A stretch of 7,507 nucleotides of DNA from NCBI GenBank assembly GCA_003555385.1, contig PWHO01000160.1:1-7507 (forward strand). The letters run 5' to 3'. Shown here in pieces: positions 7,436-7,507 of the stretch (within the stretch, counting starts at the first letter, position 1; every line of letters begins with the position of its first letter). Position numbers and translations under genes: made by a program. A model generated the notes under the pieces. It was not told the origin of the DNA, made no database searches, and worked only from the letters and a program-made list of their open reading frames with translations. Source of the stretch: Bacteroidales bacterium. Its GTDB lineage: Bacteria; Bacteroidota; Bacteroidia; Bacteroidales; UBA7960.

Positions 7436-7507
7436 TTATTTTCCGTCCTCTCACACCACCGTACGTACCGTTCGGTATACGGCGGTTCCTTAATAAATTA
7501 CTCTAAC
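7403..7507 (-). mobile_element. Group II intron (class C-like), 3' end; continues past the right edge
   Basis: Read on the minus strand, the last 105 bases have the order of a group II intron 3' end: a domain V hairpin (7486 down to 7455), a short linker GUGAGAGGAC, then a domain VI-like stem-loop (7444 down to 7409, 14 perfect base pairs with an 8-base loop). Four more pairs (AGGA with UCCU) can extend the lower stem past one bulged C. The sequence then reaches ...CCUAC, so an intron end in AC at about 7403 would fit the family's AY ending. The 5' part of the intron and any reverse transcriptase/maturase gene in domain IV would lie to the right of the window. Group II introns are self-splicing retroelements. 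The right edge is cut by the window, so intactness cannot be judged. No bulged adenosine is obvious on the 3' strand of the domain VI stem. The exact 3' boundary is an estimate. Confidence 0.72.
7455..7486 (-). ncRNA. Group II intron domain V (catalytic hairpin)
   Basis: The minus strand folds into a 32-nt hairpin. The lower stem pairs ACCGCCGU with ACGGUGGU, with CGC as catalytic triad (7484-7482), including the G-U wobble in its middle pair. A two-base AC bulge (7466-7465) follows the short upper stem ACC/GGU. The triad and the bulge are 15 nt apart, the same as in the class C intron of Oceanobacillus iheyensis as I remember its numbering (triad 358-360, bulge 376-377). The CCGUAUAC...GUACGUACGG core is also typical of bacterial domain V. 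The apical loop is GAAC rather than the usual GNRA tetraloop. Domain V holds the two catalytic metal ions for splicing. Confidence 0.78.

Noticed and set aside
7461..7468. Palindrome GTACGTAC as a protein-binding operator
   Set aside because: It is fully explained as part of the conserved strand of group II intron domain V.
1..7507. A new defence or secretion system in the window
   Set aside because: All genes but one belong to well-known housekeeping families, and the remaining one is a single small exported protein. There are no CRISPR repeats, tRNA or rRNA genes, transposase genes or toxin-antitoxin pairs.

Overview
The window looks like a chromosomal segment of a Bacteroidota bacterium with a mid-range GC content, probably from the Bacteroidales/Marinilabiliales side (an inference from protein style and gene order, not a phylogeny). 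Two things point there. First, the order DUF6089 (PorG-like) protein, uppS, bamA, ompH is a common Bacteroidota envelope cluster. Second, the region between mutS and the last gene carries a textbook Bacteroidota promoter (TTTG, 20 nt, TAnnTTTG), and most genes lack a Shine-Dalgarno sequence.

Layout. Positions 1-171 hold the C-terminal end of a PorG/DUF6089-type outer-membrane beta-barrel protein. uppS follows (undecaprenyl diphosphate synthase, 268-1023), then bamA (outer-membrane protein assembly factor, 1039-3540) and an OmpH/Skp periplasmic chaperone (3586-4101), all on the plus strand and probably one operon. mutS (4106-6733, minus strand) converges on ompH, with only 4 bases between the two stop codons. 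A divergent intergenic region (6734-6912) carries a strong promoter for a small exported DUF4168-like protein (6913-7368) and a probable -7 element for mutS, which starts at TTG. The right end (about 7403 to beyond 7507, minus strand) is the 3' end of a group II intron, with a recognisable domain V and a domain VI hairpin. Its body and any reverse-transcriptase gene would lie to the right of the window.

How the parts work together. UppS makes the lipid carrier for peptidoglycan and surface glycans, the Skp-like chaperone escorts unfolded outer-membrane proteins, and BamA inserts them, so the left half is an envelope-biogenesis operon. MutS (mismatch repair) is an independent housekeeping gene. 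The DUF4168-like protein is of unknown function and is exported.

Most of the window is ordinary housekeeping sequence and I see no undescribed multi-gene system. The least ordinary part is the last ~150 bases: the group II intron end, a pair of mutually exclusive perfect hairpins inside it, and a 12-bp tandem duplication that includes the stop codon of the DUF4168-like gene.
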